Below the pieces are notes generated by a model that saw nothing but the letters and a program-made list of their open reading frames with translations, made no database searches and had not been told where the DNA came from. A DNA stretch of 37,016 bases from Acidobacteriota bacterium. GTDB taxonomy: Bacteria; Acidobacteriota; Thermoanaerobaculia; Thermoanaerobaculales; Thermoanaerobaculaceae. The stretch lies in the NCBI GenBank assembly GCA_003133645.1, contig PKYI01000140.1:1-37016 (forward strand). Direction: 5' to 3'. The position numbers and the translations under genes are program-made. Shown in pieces: positions 18,086 through 24,774 of this stretch. Position 1 is the stretch's first letter; each line of letters starts with the position of its first letter.

Positions 18086-21000
18086 GCGGGCACCCGGAGC
18101 ACGACAGCCGCGCCGCGCAGGAACAGGCGCGGCGGGAGGCGCTGCGCCTCAAGATGACGCGCCGCCCGCTCGGCGGCGCCGGGCGCATCGCGAAGGCGTT
18201 CCTCGACTCCAAGCTGACGCCGCTGCTGGTGGTGTTCTCGCTCCTGCTCGGGGTCTTCGCGGTCATGGTGACCCCCCGCGAGGAGGAGCCGCAGATCAAG
18301 GTGCCGATGATCGACGTGATGCTGGCCTTCCCCGGCGCGTCGGCGCAGGAGGTCGAGCGCCGGTTGACGACGCCGCTCGAGAAGGTGATCGCCGAGATCC
18401 CCAACGTCGAATACGTCTACTCGACCACGCAACCCTCGGGTGGCATGATCATCGTGCGCTTCCTGGTGGGGACCGACCCGGACCAGGCGGTCGTGCGGGT
18501 CCACACCAAGCTGGCGGAGCAAACCCCGAACCTGCCGCCGGGCGCCCTCCCGCCCGTGGTCGTGCCGCGCGGCATCGACGACGTGCCGGTCCTGGCGTAC
18601 ACGCTGTGGTCCGCCGACGCGACGCCCGTCCAGCTCCGCCGCGTGGCCGAGGAGCTCAAGGTGGAGCTGACGCGGCACCCGCGGGTGGCCCAGGTGACGG
18701 TCATCGGCGGGCAACGGCGGGTCGTCCGCGTGGACTTCGACCGGGAACGCCTGGCGAGCCACCACGTGTCGATGCTGCAGGCGTACCAGGCGCTCGCCGG
18801 GCTGAACTGGAAGCTGCCGGCCGGGAGCTTCTCCGAGGCCAACGCCGAGATGCCGGTCGAGGTGGGCTCGCTCTTCCGGTCCGCGAACGAGGTGGGTCGC
18901 GCGGTGATCGGGGTCTACGGCGGAAGCCCCGTGTACTTGAGCGACGTCGCCAGGATCCGGGACGGGGCCGAGGAACCGCTCGAGTATGTCTGGATGGATG
19001 CCGGGGCTGCGGGCGCAAGCAAGGGCCTCCCTGCCAACCTCGACGTGCCGGCGGTGACCGTGGCGGTCGCAAAGAAGCCCGGCACCAACGCCGTCGACCT
19101 CGTCCGCGACCTCGACGCCCGGGTCGCCAAGCTCGCCGGGCCGGTGATCCCTGCGAATGTGCATCTCACCAAGACCCGCGATTACGGCTTCACGGCCAAC
19201 GAGAAGTCCAAAGAGCTCATCGAACACATGGGGATCGCGACGCTGGCGGTGGTGCTGCTGATGGCGTTCGCCCTCGGCCGGCGCGAGGCGCTGGTGGTGG
19301 CGGTGGCGGTGCCCACCACCCTCGCCCTGACGCTCGCCTCGTCGTACCTCTTCGGCTACACCCTGAACCGGGTCACGCTGTTCGCGTTGATCTTCGCGAT
19401 CGGCATCCTGGTGGACGACGCCATCGTCGTGGTCGAGAACGTCCACCGCCACTACGAGCTGGGCTGGGCGAACCCGCGCCTGGCGACCGTGGTCGCCACC
19501 GACGAGGTCGGCAACCCGACGATCCTCGCGACCTTCACCGTGATCGCGGCGCTGTTGCCCCTGGCGTTCGTGTCCGGCCTGATGGGCCCGTACATGCGTC
19601 CGATCCCGATCAACGCCTCGGCGGCGATGCTGTTCTCGCTGCTCGTCGCGTTCGTCGTGTCGCCGTGGCTCACCTACCGGCTGTTCCGGAAGTTCGCCGA
19701 GGAGCACGCCCACGCCGGGACGAAGCCGTACGAGGAGACGCCGGAGGAAGGCACGCTGCACCGGTTCTACGCCCGCCTGATGACGCCCTTGCTCGAGAAG
19801 GCCTTGTGGCGCTGGGCGCTGCTCGGCGGTGTGGTCGTCCTGCTACTCGCGTCGGTGTTGCTGGTCGCGTTCGACGTCGTGACGGTCAAGATGTTGCCGT
19901 ACGACAACAAGAGCGAGCTTCAAGTCATGGTCGACATGCCGGAGGGAACGACGCTCGAGACGACGAACGGAGTCGCCCGCGAGCTGGCGGGTGTGGTCCG
20001 CCAGCTCCCCGAGGTGAGCGACGTGGAGGTGTACGTGGGAACCTCCGCCCCGTTCAACTTCAACGGTCTGGTGCGGCACTACTTCATGCGGTCGGGTCCG
20101 CTTGTCGCCGACCTGCAGGTCAACCTGGTCCCCAAGGGCGAGCGCAGCCGGGTCAGCCACGACATCGCCAAGAAGGTGCGCGAGCTGCTGGCGCCGATCG
20201 GGACGCGGACCGGCGCCAACGTCAAGATCACGGAGGTGCCCCCCGGGCCGCCGGTGCTCTCCACCGTGGTGGCCGAGGTGTACGGGCCGGACCTCGGCCG
20301 CCGCGTCGAGCTGGCGCGCCAGGTCCGGGCGATCTTCGAGAGCACGCCCGGCATCGTCGACACCGACTGGCTGGTGCAGAAGCCCGCGCCGATGTGGGAG
20401 ATCGAGGTAGACCGCGAGAAGGCGGTACGTTCGGGGGTCACCCCTGAGGCGATCGTGCGCACGCTGCGGGTCGCCCTCGACGGCAGCGAAGTGGGGCTCC
20501 TCCACGACGACGACGCGCGGGAGGCGGTCCCGATCGTGCTGCGCCTGGAACGCGCGCAGCGGTCCAGCCTCGACGGGTTGCTGAGCGTCAACGTGCAGGG
20601 CGCGGGCGGTCAGCTCATTGCCGTGCGCGAGCTCGTCCACGTCAGGGAGACCGGCCGGGAGCGGTTCATCTACCACAAGAACCTCGCCCCGGTGACGTAC
20701 GTGATCGCCGAGATGGCGGGGGCGGCCGAGGCGCCGGTTTACGGCATCCTCTCGATGGCCAAGCGCATCGATGCGCTCCGCGGCCCCGACGGCAAGCCGA
20801 TCGAGGTCCTTTCCACGCATCAGCCGGAGGACGCCACCCGGTACGCGCTCAAGTGGGACGGCGAGTGGCAGATCACCTACGAGGTGTTCCGCGACATGGG
20901 CATCGCGTTCGCTGCGGTCCTGGTCCTGATCTACCTGTTGGTGGTCGGCTGGTTCCGCTCCTTCGTGACCCCGCTCATCATCATGGCGCCGATCCCGCTG

Positions 21001-21402
21001 ACGTTGATCGGGATCCTGCCCGCCCACGGGTTCTCCGGCGTGTTCTTCACCGCGACCTCGATGATCGGGTTCATCGCGCTGGCCGGCATCATCGTGCGCA
21101 ACTCGATCCTCCTGGTCGACTTCATCAATCTCGAACTGGAAGCGGGGGAGAGCCTGGAGAACGCGGTGATCAAGGCTGGGGCGGTGCGGTTCCGCCCGAT
21201 CGCGCTTACGGCGGCGGCGCTGGTCGTGGGCGGGTTCGTGATCCTGCTCGACCCGATCTTCCAGGGCCTGGCGGTGGCGTTGATCTCGGGCGTGGTGGTC
21301 TCCACCGTGCTGACGCTGGTGGTGATCCCGCTGCTCTACTACATGTACGTCAAGGCCGCCGGCGTCGATCGCGTGGTGGCCGTCGACGAGAACGCGAAGT
21401 GA
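18082..21402 (+). CDS. RND-family efflux pump, inner-membrane subunit
   Basis: The 1106-residue product is a proton-driven exporter with 12 predicted membrane helices and two large periplasmic loops. Helix 4 carries the proton-relay pair D445-D446 in GILVDDAIVVVEN, as in drug-exporting (HAE) RND pumps and unlike metal pumps of the CzcA type. In helix 10 the Lys of AcrB (K940) is replaced by R1006 in IIVRNSILLVDF. The N-terminal cytoplasmic stretch of about 45 residues is longer than in AcrB. The start is GTG 18082, overlapping the adaptor stop. The substrate is unknown. Confidence 0.93.
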   Translation: MSGHPEHDSRAAQEQARREALRLKMTRRPLGGAGRIAKAFLDSKLTPLLVVFSLLLGVFAVMVTPREEEPQIKVPMIDVMLAFPGASAQEVERRLTTPLEKVIAEIPNVEYVYSTTQPSGGMIIVRFLVGTDPDQAVVRVHTKLAEQTPNLPPGALPPVVVPRGIDDVPVLAYTLWSADATPVQLRRVAEELKVELTRHPRVAQVTVIGGQRRVVRVDFDRERLASHHVSMLQAYQALAGLNWKLPAGSFSEANAEMPVEVGSLFRSANEVGRAVIGVYGGSPVYLSDVARIRDGAEEPLEYVWMDAGAAGASKGLPANLDVPAVTVAVAKKPGTNAVDLVRDLDARVAKLAGPVIPANVHLTKTRDYGFTANEKSKELIEHMGIATLAVVLLMAFALGRREALVVAVAVPTTLALTLASSYLFGYTLNRVTLFALIFAIGILVDDAIVVVENVHRHYELGWANPRLATVVATDEVGNPTILATFTVIAALLPLAFVSGLMGPYMRPIPINASAAMLFSLLVAFVVSPWLTYRLFRKFAEEHAHAGTKPYEETPEEGTLHRFYARLMTPLLEKALWRWALLGGVVVLLLASVLLVAFDVVTVKMLPYDNKSELQVMVDMPEGTTLETTNGVARELAGVVRQLPEVSDVEVYVGTSAPFNFNGLVRHYFMRSGPLVADLQVNLVPKGERSRVSHDIAKKVRELLAPIGTRTGANVKITEVPPGPPVLSTVVAEVYGPDLGRRVELARQVRAIFESTPGIVDTDWLVQKPAPMWEIEVDREKAVRSGVTPEAIVRTLRVALDGSEVGLLHDDDAREAVPIVLRLERAQRSSLDGLLSVNVQGAGGQLIAVRELVHVRETGRERFIYHKNLAPVTYVIAEMAGAAEAPVYGILSMAKRIDALRGPDGKPIEVLSTHQPEDATRYALKWDGEWQITYEVFRDMGIAFAAVLVLIYLLVVGWFRSFVTPLIIMAPIPLTLIGILPAHGFSGVFFTATSMIGFIALAGIIVRNSILLVDFINLELEAGESLENAVIKAGAVRFRPIALTAAALVVGGFVILLDPIFQGLAVALISGVVVSTVLTLVVIPLLYYMYVKAAGVDRVVAVDENAK

Positions 21403-21416
21403 AAGGGAGGTGCAGA

Positions 21417-21605
21417 GTGAAACTCGATGCGTGGCTCCGCGCAATCGCCGGGACGTTCGTGCTGGCCTCGGTCGCACTCGGGCACTGGGTGCACGCCGGC
21501 TTCTACCTGTTCACCGCGTTCCTGGGCGCGAACCTGCTGCAGTCCGCGTTCACCGGCTGGTGCCCGATGATCGCGCTGCTGCGGGCGCTCGGCGTCGAGG
21601 AGTAG
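21417..21605 (+). CDS. DUF2892 (YgaP-like) small inner-membrane protein
   Basis: The 62-residue product has two hydrophobic segments (AIAGTFVLASVAL and FYLFTAFLGANLL) and ends FTGWCPMIALLRALGVEE. This is the signature of the DUF2892 domain, found alone or fused to rhodanese in YgaP. The Cys of GWCP is conserved in the family. GTG 21417 follows GGGAGG at 21405-21410. It sits 14 nt after the pump gene and 4 nt before the PII-like gene. In E. coli, ygaP is paired with the ArsR-type gene ygaV, and an arsR also lies nearby here. Confidence 0.85.
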   Translation: MKLDAWLRAIAGTFVLASVALGHWVHAGFYLFTAFLGANLLQSAFTGWCPMIALLRALGVEE

Positions 21606-21609
21606 GGCG

Positions 21610-21894
21610 ATGAAGCTCCTGATGCTGATCGTGGACGAGGCCAGGAAAGAGGAGCTCGAGATCTTTCTCAACCGCGCCGGCGTGGTGGGATACACGGAGA
21701 TCCCGCATGCGGTCGGGGTCGGCACCACGGGACCGCGGCTCGGCTCGCGCGCGTTCCCCAAGACCTCCGCCGTGATCTTCACGGTGGTCGAAGCGGCCGC
21801 CGTCGACACCCTCGTGCGCGACCTCAAGGTCCACTGCGAGGACTGCGGCGAGAAGCTGAAGGCGATCGTCTGGGGCGTCGAGGGCGTGCTGTGA
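21610..21894 (+). CDS. PII-like transporter-associated protein (PG0541 type)
   Basis: The 94-residue product starts KLLMLIVDEARKEELEIFLN and has the alternating strands of the PII/CutA-like fold (MLIV, AVIFTVV, LKAIVWGV). It contains HCEDCG, a CxxC pair at C76/C79. From memory it matches the small family named after PG0541, found beside RND pumps. Members may sense a ligand or regulate the pump, but their function is not established. It lies immediately after the DUF2892 gene and before the arsR promoter. Confidence 0.7.
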   Translation: MKLLMLIVDEARKEELEIFLNRAGVVGYTEIPHAVGVGTTGPRLGSRAFPKTSAVIFTVVEAAAVDTLVRDLKVHCEDCGEKLKAIVWGVEGVL

Positions 21895-21934
21895 GCCGCA
21901 CGCGACGCTCCGCCGCTGCGGCCGCACCGCCCAC

Positions 21935-21963
21935 TTGCTCGTATATTCCATCGTGGTTATACT
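21935..21963 (+). promoter_or_regulatory. Promoter of arsR and the downstream small genes
   Basis: TTGCTC (21935-21940), a 17-nt spacer and TATACT (21958-21963) lie in an AT-rich gap between the PII-like gene and arsR. The -35 box is weak and the -10 good. The predicted start near 21970 leaves a leader of about 11 nt with GGGAGG. Confidence 0.65.
21941..21962 (+). promoter_or_regulatory. Putative ArsR operator in the arsR promoter
   Basis: GTATA (21941-21945) and TATAC (21958-21962) form a dyad around the spacer and -10 box. The inner part, TCCATCGTGGTTATA (21947-21961), is the reverse complement of two words in the efflux promoter (TATAACCA and CGATGGA). This would allow autorepression and shared control. 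Confidence 0.5.
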
Positions 21964-21980
21964 TGCACTTGGGAGGCCTT

Positions 21981-22334
21981 GTGCAAACAGAATCGGAACA
22001 ACTCCTTGAGAGGATTGCGGACCGACTCAAGGCGATGGCCGATCCGATGAGGCTGCGGATCCTGCACGTGCTGCAGGACGGGGAGCGTTGCGTCACCGAT
22101 ATTCTCGGCATCGTCGGCGGGAGTCAGGCTAACGTATCGAAGCACCTTTCGGTGTTGCGCCGGGTCGGTCTGGTCGAGTGTCGCCGCGAGGGCGTCAACA
22201 TGTTCTACCGGATCGAGGACCCGACGGTCTTCGCGATCTGCGCCACGGTGTGCGACTCGCTCGAGCGACAGGTCAACGCCGAGAAGCGCGAGATCGAGCA
22301 GGGCCGGGCGGCGATGCTCGCGGGACAGAGGTGA
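21981..22334 (+). CDS. ArsR/SmtB-family transcriptional repressor
   Basis: The 117-residue product is a winged-helix regulator with the recognition helix GSQANVSKHLSVLRRVGLV and the family opening LKAMADPMRLRILHVLQDGE. The ELCVCDL metal site of classical ArsR is absent; the corresponding place reads ERCVTDI with one Cys (C37). Other cysteines are C67 and the pair C87/C91 in the last helix. A thiol or metal sensor using C37 with C87 or C91 is possible. GTG 21981 follows GGGAGG. The stop overlaps the next small gene by 4 nt. Confidence 0.9.
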   Translation: MQTESEQLLERIADRLKAMADPMRLRILHVLQDGERCVTDILGIVGGSQANVSKHLSVLRRVGLVECRREGVNMFYRIEDPTVFAICATVCDSLERQVNAEKREIEQGRAAMLAGQR

Positions 22335-22558
22335 GCGGCGTGAGCGACACCCTTGTCCTGCTCGGAGTCCTGGCGGCCTGGCTGCTCATTCAGTGGGTGG
22401 TGCTGCCGAAGCTCGGGGTGCCCACCTGAGCGGTGCCCAACCCGGCCGGCGGCTCGGGTAAGCGCGCACCCAGGGACGCCGCATGCGGTCCCTCCGGACC
22501 GGCGCAGCCGGAGGCAACCGAAACGGACCCTGCCAGTAAGGAAGAGTCGAAACCGTGA
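22331..22558 (+). CDS. Candidate selenoprotein: single-helix membrane protein with in-frame TGA
   Basis: GTG 22331 overlaps the arsR stop. Residues 8-25 are one membrane helix (LVLLGVLAAWLLIQWVVL), followed by PKLGVPT and then TGA at 22427-22429. If that TGA is read as selenocysteine (U33), the frame continues for 42 codons, with C52 and a Glu/Lys-rich end. It stops at 22556-22558, only 3 nt before the ribosome binding site of the next gene. An 8-bp hairpin with a GGC loop begins 11 nt after the TGA (loop 18 nt after it). If TGA is a true stop, the product is a 32-residue peptide. The neighbouring gene shows the same Pro-Thr-TGA arrangement. I do not recognise a named family with certainty. 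Confidence 0.5.
22432..22470 (+). promoter_or_regulatory. Candidate bacterial SECIS element 1
   Basis: The upper stem is ACCCGGCC (22440-22447) paired with GGC-CGGGT (22451-22453 and 22455-22459), with T22454 bulged. The loop is GGC (22448-22450), 18 nt after the TGA. A lower helix pairs GGTGC (22432-22436) with GCACC (22466-22470). Bacterial SECIS hairpins lie just 3' of the UGA inside the coding region and have a G-containing apical loop. The bulged U is on the 3' arm, not the 5' arm as in E. coli fdhF, and high GC makes chance stems more likely. Confidence 0.45.
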
Positions 22559-22569
22559 TTGGAGAAGCG

Positions 22570-22764
22570 ATGGAACAGACCGACGACAAGGCGCCGGCGG
22601 CGCTGTGCCGCGGGTGCGGCAAATCGCTACTGCCGGTGCCGACCTGAGGGTCGCTGCTCTGGCGGTGCCAGAGCTGTGGGGCGATCTACTCGACCGACCA
22701 GGTCTTTCCGGCGGGTGTTCCCAGCAACATCTGGGACTCTCTCTGGACCAGTTGTGGAGGGTGA
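22570..22764 (+). CDS. Candidate selenoprotein: zinc-ribbon protein with in-frame TGA
   Basis: ATG 22570 follows GGAG (22561-22564). The frame gives CRGCG (C13, C16), then KSLLPVPT, TGA at 22645-22647 (codon 26), then GSLLWRCQSCGAIY with C33 and C36, and ends TSCGG at 22762-22764. The two halves of a CxxC...CxxC zinc ribbon are thus split by the TGA, so reading through it restores one 64-residue domain protein. The far stop is 2 nt before the FmdB start, and the FmdB ribosome binding site lies within the last codons. Third positions after the TGA are about 79% G/C, as in coding sequence here. A perfect SECIS-like hairpin follows the TGA. The alternative is a recent nonsense mutation. Confidence 0.72.
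22651..22684 (+). promoter_or_regulatory. Candidate bacterial SECIS element 2 (GGT triloop)
   Basis: GCTCTGGC (22656-22663) pairs perfectly with GCCAGAGC (22667-22674) around a GGT loop (22664-22666). The loop starts 16 nt after the TGA at 22645-22647. A lower helix pairs TCGC (22651-22654) with GCGA (22681-22684) across an asymmetric internal loop. A short stem with a GGU apical loop at this distance is what SelB recognises in known bacterial SECIS elements. The hairpin lies inside codons for LLWRCQS, which suit a zinc ribbon. Confidence 0.72.
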
Positions 22765-22766
22765 CG

Positions 22767-22991
22767 ATGCCGTTGTACGAGTATGTTTGCCAAGGGTGCG
22801 GGACGCGGTTCGAGGTGCTCCAGCGCGTCGGGGCGGGCGCATCGGAGGCCGCGTGCCCGAAGTGCGGTGGGCGCGAGGTTGCCAAGCAGCACTCCACGTT
22901 TGCGAGCGCAATTGCAGGGGCCGGGGGCTCGGGTTCGCTGCCGTGCGGGGCCTCGAGTGCGTCATCGTGCGGGTCCGGGGGCTTCTCCTGA
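22767..22991 (+). CDS. FmdB-family zinc-ribbon protein
   Basis: The 74-residue product starts MPLYEYVCQGCGTRFEVLQR and has the two CxxC pairs C8/C11 and C30/C33 of the FmdB/CxxC-CxxC-SSSS family. It ends with a low-complexity Ser/Gly/Cys tail (CGASSASSCGSGGFS), also typical. Members are often called putative regulators; the true function is unknown. The start is 2 nt after the end of the candidate zinc-ribbon selenoprotein, indicating one operon. Confidence 0.88.
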   Translation: MPLYEYVCQGCGTRFEVLQRVGAGASEAACPKCGGREVAKQHSTFASAIAGAGGSGSLPCGASSASSCGSGGFS

Positions 22992-23002
22992 GCGTCGTGA
23001 CG

Positions 23003-23020
23003 CGGGCTCGGTCGAGCCCG
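23003..23020 (+). other. Hairpin between fmdB-type and DUF302 genes
   Basis: CGGGCTC (23003-23009) pairs with GAGCCCG (23014-23020) around GGTC. No T-run follows, so it is not a standard terminator. It lies 12 nt before the DUF302 ribosome binding site and might protect or tune the downstream message. Confidence 0.4.
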
Positions 23021-23042
23021 TCGCTTGGTCCGGAGGAACGCC

Positions 23043-23471
23043 GTGAAAGAGACGAACGTCGCATTCGAAGCCGTGTCGGCGTTGAATTTTGCCGAGGCCG
23101 TCGCGCAGGTGCGGAAGGCGCTGGCTGCCGAGGGGTTTGGCGTGCTCACCGAGATGGACGTGCAGGCCACGATGAAGGCCAAGCTCGGCATCGAGGGTGA
23201 GCCCTACCTCATCTTGGGCGCCTGCCACCCGCAGTCGGCCCATCGGGCGCTGGCTGCGGCACCTCAGGTGGGCGTCCTGCTCCCGTGCAACGTGGCGGTG
23301 TCGGTCGAGGGGGGGCGGACGGTGGTGCGGGCGATGAACCCCGAGAGCGTGATGGGGATCGTCGGCATTCCGGAACTCGCGGCCGTGGGCGCCAGCGTGG
23401 GCGCCGCGCTGCGTCGTGTCGTGGTCGCCTGCGAGGGGCCAAGCTTGAAACCCGGAGCCGACGGCGCCTGA
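23043..23471 (+). CDS. DUF302 domain protein
   Basis: The 142-residue product begins KETNVAFEAVSALNFAEAVA and contains FGVLTEMDVQATMKAKLG, LILGACHPQSAHRALAAAPQ and LLPCNVAVSVEGG, the pattern of the DUF302 family (a small alpha/beta dimer fold of unknown function). The CNV Cys and the GACHP Cys are commonly conserved. GTG 23043 is chosen because GGAGG at 23032-23036 is 6 nt before it. It is the last gene of the cassette and converges on the TonB-like gene. Confidence 0.85.
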   Translation: MKETNVAFEAVSALNFAEAVAQVRKALAAEGFGVLTEMDVQATMKAKLGIEGEPYLILGACHPQSAHRALAAAPQVGVLLPCNVAVSVEGGRTVVRAMNPESVMGIVGIPELAAVGASVGAALRRVVVACEGPSLKPGADGA

Positions 23472-23525
23472 TTCACACCCCCTGGCGACCTCGGAGCCAC
23501 GTGTCCGGGTGGGTGGTCGGGGCGT

Positions 23526-24617
23526 TCAACCGCCCTGGTTGCGCTCCGGGACCGCGGTGTTGTAGTAAAACGTGATGGTCACGCCCTCGTGGAAGACGCC
23601 GCCGAGGTCGGCGGGGAGCGGCGGCAGCGGCGAGGCGTTCTCGATCGCGTCGTGCGCCGCGAAGTCGAGGGGGGGACGGCCGGAGCCGCTCTGGATCTCG
23701 ATCCCGCTCACGGTCCCGTTGCGCTCGATGAAGAAGTGGATGCGGACGACCCCGGGCACGCCCATCTGGGCGATCTCGGGGATCTCCCAGTGGTAGCGGA
23801 TGCGGCGCAACATCTCGGCCGCGTACGGCCCCCAGTCGTACCACTCGGTGTCGAAGCTGAGCGGCCCGAGGTCCACCTGCCCGCCGCGGCGTTCCGGCGC
23901 GGCGCCGCCCGGCGAGCCGAGCGCTCCGTAGCCACTGAGGCCCTTCAGGCCCCCGGCGCCCTGCGGCGCGCCCCCCGCCTTGGGCTGGAGGAGGATCGCG
24001 CCCGCCCCCTTGTCGGCCATCTTGGTCTCGGAGTCCTGCGTCTCGCCGGTCTGGGCGCCGTGGCCCGGTGTCTGGGAGGCACTGCGCTCGCCTTCCGCCG
24101 GCCGGCTCGGCTTCGCCGCCTGCCGGGCGGCATCGGGCTCGAGCCGGAGTTCGGGGGTGTTGCCGCGGGAGCCGGGGGTGAGGGCAGGGGCGCCCACGCC
24201 GCCGTGGGCGCGCCGGTCGAGGTCGGACGCTGGGGCCCGGCGCGACGGCTTTTCTCTGAGTTGTTTGGGGAGCTGGACGAACTCGTAGAACGGGGTATTG
24301 TCCTCCGGCGGTTTGGGGCGGACCTGGGGGTTCGCGACCCCCATGATCGTCTGCAGCAGGGAGTTCGTGCGCAGCTGGGTGACGAGCAGCAGGTGGAAGA
24401 GGACCGAGATTACGAGGGCGAGGAGGAGCGGGCGATCGCGCAGTCGCAATGGGCGCGGGGAGACGCGCTCGTTGAACAGGAAGAGCCCCGACGGGTCGTT
24501 GCCCAGCGGCCATGGCGCGTCGTCAACGTCGGGCTCGAGCAGCCTGGACAGCCGCGACGGGGCCGCTTCTCGCGGTTCGAGGTCCTCGGAAGGATCGCGG
24601 TCGGGGGCGCCGAACAT
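23526..24617 (-). CDS. TonB-like energy-transducer protein
   Basis: The product (363 residues from ATG at 24617) has a membrane helix near residues 63-82 (LLLALVISVLFHLLLVTQL). A long Pro/Ala/Gly-rich periplasmic stretch and a C-terminal TonB-like domain follow (YAAEMLRRIRYHWEIPEIAQ; VRIHFFIERNGTVSGIEIQS). Unusually, some 60 residues precede the helix. An in-frame ATG at 24704 would add 29 residues, but AT-rich sequence and a TATACC box just before 24617 favour the shorter form. It probably couples proton-motive force to an outer-membrane receptor or belongs to the broader TonB/TolA-like group. It diverges from the exosortase gene. Confidence 0.78.
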   Translation of the reverse strand: MFGAPDRDPSEDLEPREAAPSRLSRLLEPDVDDAPWPLGNDPSGLFLFNERVSPRPLRLRDRPLLLALVISVLFHLLLVTQLRTNSLLQTIMGVANPQVRPKPPEDNTPFYEFVQLPKQLREKPSRRAPASDLDRRAHGGVGAPALTPGSRGNTPELRLEPDAARQAAKPSRPAEGERSASQTPGHGAQTGETQDSETKMADKGAGAILLQPKAGGAPQGAGGLKGLSGYGALGSPGGAAPERRGGQVDLGPLSFDTEWYDWGPYAAEMLRRIRYHWEIPEIAQMGVPGVVRIHFFIERNGTVSGIEIQSGSGRPPLDFAAHDAIENASPLPPLPADLGGVFHEGVTITFYYNTAVPERNQGG

Positions 24618-24624
24618 ATCGGAA

Positions 24625-24630
24625 GGTATA
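24625..24630 (-). promoter_or_regulatory. -10-like box (TATACC) close to the TonB-like start
   Basis: On the minus strand TATACC lies 7 nt before ATG 24617, so transcription would start about 1 nt before the start codon. No ribosome binding site is visible and the -35 region is weak (TCGAAC at 18 nt). Confidence 0.4.
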
Positions 24631-24739
24631 GTACAAGACGCGTGCCACGTTCGATTGCGTTCGGGCGCGACCACGGCGGCCAGGCCGTCATCTCCGGGCG
24701 CCATCTTGTCCGCGATCGAGGCCCGGGCGGTGGCTGTTG

Positions 24740-24768
24740 TTGACCGCAGGCCGGGACCTCCCGATAAT
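24740..24768 (+). promoter_or_regulatory. Promoter of the exosortase gene, predicted leaderless
   Basis: TTGACC (24740-24745), a 17-nt spacer and GATAAT (24763-24768) match the sigma-70 pattern well. The expected transcript start, 7 nt after the -10 box, is the A of ATG 24775. There is no ribosome binding site. Confidence 0.75.
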
Positions 24769-24774
24769 CCACCG

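Noticed and set aside
16300-19761. Very long minus-strand open frame opposite the efflux genes
   Set aside because: It lies antisense to three well-supported genes with clear domains, and its translation is rich in Arg/His/Asp/Gly as expected of a GC-rich shadow frame.
22427-22647. TGA decoded as Trp or Gly through an altered genetic code
   Set aside because: Many genes in the window, including ribosomal ones, end in TGA, so it is a normal stop. Only local recoding can explain the two in-frame cases.
22427-22764. The two TGA-containing frames as pseudogenes
   Set aside because: Each frame stays open on both sides of the TGA, the spacing to neighbours is intact, and SECIS-like hairpins lie at the right distance. 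Decay remains the main alternative for the first gene.
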